This document shows, in pieces, positions 28,204-30,633 of a stretch of DNA of 30,633 bases (the stretch's first letter is position 1; every line of letters starts with the position of its first letter). The translations under genes were made by a program, and so were the position numbers. The stretch covers positions 1 to 30,633 of the forward strand of contig CAVPEB010000009.1 of the NCBI GenBank assembly GCA_963702765.1, written 5' to 3'. The DNA comes from DATMNR01 sp963702765 (GTDB taxonomy: Bacteria > Chloroflexota > Ktedonobacteria > Ktedonobacterales > Ktedonobacteraceae). The notes below the pieces were generated by a model that worked only from the letters and a program-made list of their open reading frames with translations, searched no databases and was not told the DNA's origin.

Positions 28204-29961
28204 TTATCTGCCTCTCTTCTTTTTCTCTGGTCTGCTCAGTTTTGGAATTGACCCTGAGACACCTCGTACATGTTCGAGTTTCATAATATCGATTACCTGG
28301 CGCATCAACTGCCCCATCGGCCCATCGGGTTCGAGTCTTTCTGCCTTCTCAAGGAATAATTCCGCCTGGCGATAATCACCGATATCGAAATACCTCATTG
28401 CCAGAAATATATGCAGGCTAGCGGAATCAGGATTTTCAATCAGCCCTTCTTCGAGCACTTCAATCGCCTTTTCAAGTTCTTCATTTGCATGAAACATCTC
28501 GCTAAGAGAGAAGTAGTAGTCTTCGTTATCTGGCTCTAGCTCAATAGCTCGTTTATAGTTTGCTTCAGCCTCGTCATATTGCTCCAGCATCTTATAAACC
28601 AGGGCCACGCTAGCCCATGATTCGGCAGAATCTGGTTGATAGTCTGCAACATGTCGAAAATGTTTCAGAGCATCCTCATACTGCTTGAGTTCAAAAGCAA
28701 TCTCACCAAGATGCATCTCAATGTGTGCGTCTTCATCCGGGTCGTTTACCATTGCTTTGGCCTGTAGCAAGTGATCTTCAGCCTCGTCAAGATGCTCTTT
28801 CTCATCTATGAGTATTTCAGCAAGAGAGATGTGTGCCTCAAAGCTATTCACTAGTGACAATGACTTGCGAAGCGCTTCCTCAGCAAGTTCCTGGAAGTGC
28901 TCACCCCGTACATCATCTCCTTCATCGAAAAATCTGTTGCCTAGTTCTCTTTGAAATGCTGCAAGTTGTCTTAATCGAGGCCCATCAGGAAATTGCTGTG
29001 CTAGTGGTTCCAGATAAATCAAAGCGTGCTCGTAGTGGGTAACAGCTACCAAACGTGTGAGCACATCACGATACAGGGAATAATCGAGCGGCAACTTCTT
29101 AATCAGAGCTTCAGTGTAATAAACTGTTTGCATTATGCGCCAGACTATCGCATCTAAGTATTGTTGTGTTTTCTCGCTATTTAGATTCTTGGGCTTATGC
29201 TTTGCAGTGTACTCATCCAGAAATTTATCATGCTTCGAAATTCTCTTTTGCAATTCCTCGATGGGTAAAGTCAGAGCTATCGATGCTTCATCGGTCATAC
29301 TCTGTATACGCCACTCGTTTTCCTCTTGAACAAGAGTATAGCTTGTCCAGAACCAGTGGCGCTGTGTTTCTTCGTAAACGGCAGTAGGCTGGGGTACCTC
29401 AGGGAGTGTATAGGTGAGGGGCGTTTCCTCTAATTCGATAGACCAGCCGACCTCAAACTCTTTACGAGTAGCCGAACGTTTCGCACTTGCGAGACCTGGA
29501 AGCCAGATCTTCGATTTCTGAGGCTCGCGCTCATGGATAAAGTCAGGTTTCAGTTCTCCTGGATCTACTTCATCAAACCAGGCGATGCGCCGTTCAACCC
29601 AATCATCCTTGGAGAGGCTTTCGCGGAGGGTGCTATTGGCAGAAAGGAGTTCGTAGGCTAATTCGAAGTCGCCATTAACCCAGAATTCCACAAAGTTGAC
29701 AACAACTCCACTAGGACTCAAGCCCTGTAAATCGATCGTATCTTCGTCCTCTTCTTCAGGTTCGACTTCCTCTTCAAGATCATCTTCTTCAAGACCTGGA
29801 GCCTCCAAAATCAGTTGATTAACAAGGGAACTATTAAAACGATAGTCTTTATGAGGTTGGGTTCCATTTCGCTTATTGACATCAAGAGCCTCAAGAATAA
29901 GGCGACGTGCTTGCGCTAATGAACAGTCTTTCGTTTCAACATCGGTCAAATGTGTTTCCAT
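28204..29961 (-). CDS. Tetratricopeptide-repeat protein
   Basis: A 585-residue cytoplasmic protein (no signal or membrane segment). Residues 1-110 include KDCSLAQARRLILEALDVN and a highly acidic stretch (LEEDDLEEEVEPEEEDEDT). Residues about 80-250 form a conserved-looking domain with many Trp residues (VVNFVEFWVNGDFELAYELLS, KDDWVERRIAWFDEVDPGELKP, HWFWTSYTLVQEENEWRI), like an NTF2/limiting stress domain. Residues about 330-560 hold at least six TPR units (for example AESWASVALVYKMLEQYDEAEANYKRAIELEPDN). The C-terminus is basic (RPEKKKRGR). Function is unknown; TPRs suggest protein binding. The ATG overlaps the preceding open frame by 16 bases, and the two may be a single gene. It converges on jetD with no space between stop codons. 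Confidence 0.85.
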   Translation of the reverse strand: METHLTDVETKDCSLAQARRLILEALDVNKRNGTQPHKDYRFNSSLVNQLILEAPGLEEDDLEEEVEPEEEDEDTIDLQGLSPSGVVVNFVEFWVNGDFELAYELLSANSTLRESLSKDDWVERRIAWFDEVDPGELKPDFIHEREPQKSKIWLPGLASAKRSATRKEFEVGWSIELEETPLTYTLPEVPQPTAVYEETQRHWFWTSYTLVQEENEWRIQSMTDEASIALTLPIEELQKRISKHDKFLDEYTAKHKPKNLNSEKTQQYLDAIVWRIMQTVYYTEALIKKLPLDYSLYRDVLTRLVAVTHYEHALIYLEPLAQQFPDGPRLRQLAAFQRELGNRFFDEGDDVRGEHFQELAEEALRKSLSLVNSFEAHISLAEILIDEKEHLDEAEDHLLQAKAMVNDPDEDAHIEMHLGEIAFELKQYEDALKHFRHVADYQPDSAESWASVALVYKMLEQYDEAEANYKRAIELEPDNEDYYFSLSEMFHANEELEKAIEVLEEGLIENPDSASLHIFLAMRYFDIGDYRQAELFLEKAERLEPDGPMGQLMRQVIDIMKLEHVRGVSGSIPKLSRPEKKKRGR

Positions 29962-30561
29962 CTGGCAAAGAAAGTATCAGCAGTGCGTTTGTTCCCCATT
30001 CTAGAGAAGAAATCTTTGACACCATCATGAAAGAATTCAAGCAAAAACACTAGGACACGCACCTGACTTGGATTATCTTCTTGTTCAAAGGCGAGAGCTA
30101 ATTGCACCTCGCCAACATCGCGTGAATTTGTGACCTTACCTTTCCAGAAGCGTAGAGGTGACGAAGTGACCTGCACAGCAGGCGCTCGATCGACGGGTGG
30201 ACTCCATTGTGGATAAATGCTACCCCTTGCAGCCCGATCAACGAACGACGTGCTTCCTTACGCACGTTTTTTATCGGACTCAATTCGTTGATTGCAACCA
30301 AAACATCGGCAGCATCGATATGATGTTCCTTTGATAAGTTCTTAAGCAAAGCCATCTGCGCGCCTTCAGGCATGTTGTTGATTTCAGCCAACACGGCTTC
30401 TGCTTGCGCCTGGTTTGTACTTTCATGCAAGTTCCTGGCGATTTCATGATATCTCCAAGTACATCCTGGGCCTGTGTAGTATTTTCCAGTGAAACTGGTA
30501 TTTGCGATGTTTTCTTTTTAATCTTTGCCATATGCTTCATCATTTTCGACAACAAGGACAT
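29946..30561 (-). CDS. HEAT-like protein or N-terminal part of the TPR gene, at least two frameshifts
   Basis: Three minus-strand frames join into about 200 residues. Frame one starts at the ATG at 30561 (or 30567; AGGTGA lies just before) with SLLSKMMKHMAKIKKKTS and TTQAQDVLGDI. A missing G near 30446 leads into EIARNLHESTNQAQAEAVLAEI and the HEAT-like run DVLVAINELSPIKNVRKEARRSLIGLQG. A missing G in the C-run at 30223-30226 leads into GSIYPQWSPPVDRAPAVQVTSSPLRFWKGKV and EVQLALAFEQEDNPSQVRVLVFLLEFFHDGVKDFF, ending at 29946. The last part (RTADTFFARW) then runs out over the TPR start, so the whole may be one HEAT-TPR protein of about 785 residues with three shifts. Function not recognised. 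The remaining bases 30562-30633 hold only its leader. Confidence 0.6.
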
Positions 30562-30633
30562 CAACATTTCACCTGTATACATTTTACTCGATGCATTTTA
30601 CATCTTACACATGAATTACACAACTACTGACTC

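Noticed and set aside
1..30633. tRNA genes, CRISPR arrays, insertion sequences, integrase or attachment sites
   Set aside because: No cloverleaf-like sequence, regular spacer array, transposase or integrase motif was seen in either strand; the Wadjet operon shows no flanking repeats that I could find by eye.

Overview
The window looks like chromosomal DNA of a multicellular or soil-type Chloroflexota bacterium, most likely a Ktedonobacteria relative. This is inferred from gene style and not proven: a Ser/Thr-kinase-like membrane protein with a Pro/Thr-rich linker and a Rieske tail, a DUF5667-like anti-sigma partner of an ECF sigma factor, a small HTH plus GNAT-like pair, PimA/PatA-like lipid glycosylation genes without any LPS genes, and many TPR/HEAT-like residues. 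There are no rRNA or tRNA genes, insertion sequences or CRISPR arrays that I can see.

Layout. (1) 96-3834: two LpxL/HtrB-PatA family acyltransferases (+) converge on a GT4 PimA-like glycosyltransferase and a PHP-domain phosphoesterase (-); together they suggest envelope glycolipid synthesis. (2) 4027-6004 (-): acetoacetyl-CoA synthetase between two likely terminators. (3) 6230-10195 (-): ECF sigma factor, overlapping membrane anti-sigma-like protein, then a membrane pseudokinase that lacks all three key catalytic residues and carries an extracytoplasmic Rieske domain. (4) 10484-11297 (+): HTH protein and GNAT-like protein. (5) 11480-16734 (+): a giant redox/signalling protein (FAD/NAD oxidoreductase, two FHA domains, two [4Fe-4S] sites, two cNMP-binding domains, four-motif DMSO-reductase-B-like ferredoxin) followed, across a 9-bp repeat array, by a membrane protein with two His-x13-His pairs typical of a di-haem b cytochrome. 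(6) 17045-18977 (+): GT4 glycosyltransferase and a YggT-family membrane protein, ended by two hairpins. (7) 19254-28203 (+): a complete four-gene type II Wadjet (Jet) anti-plasmid operon, jetABCD. (8) 28204-30561 (-): TPR protein with a HEAT-like N-terminal part, meeting jetD with no spacer.

The two most notable systems are the Wadjet operon and the giant FAD-FHA-ferredoxin-cNMP-ferredoxin protein with its b-type cytochrome neighbour. The latter reads as an electron-transfer chain with built-in phospho-peptide and cyclic-nucleotide (or redox) inputs, and I know of no named system with this layout.

A caution applies throughout. At least eight genes of unrelated function carry apparent 1-base (or equivalent) frameshifts: the first acyltransferase, acetoacetyl-CoA synthetase, the giant oxidoreductase, the YggT protein, jetC near its start, jetD twice, and the N-terminal part of the TPR locus at least twice. 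Both insertions and deletions occur, several in short homopolymers, and the downstream frames are well conserved. Uncorrected sequencing indels explain this better than gene decay, so the broken genes are given here as single loci spanning the shift.
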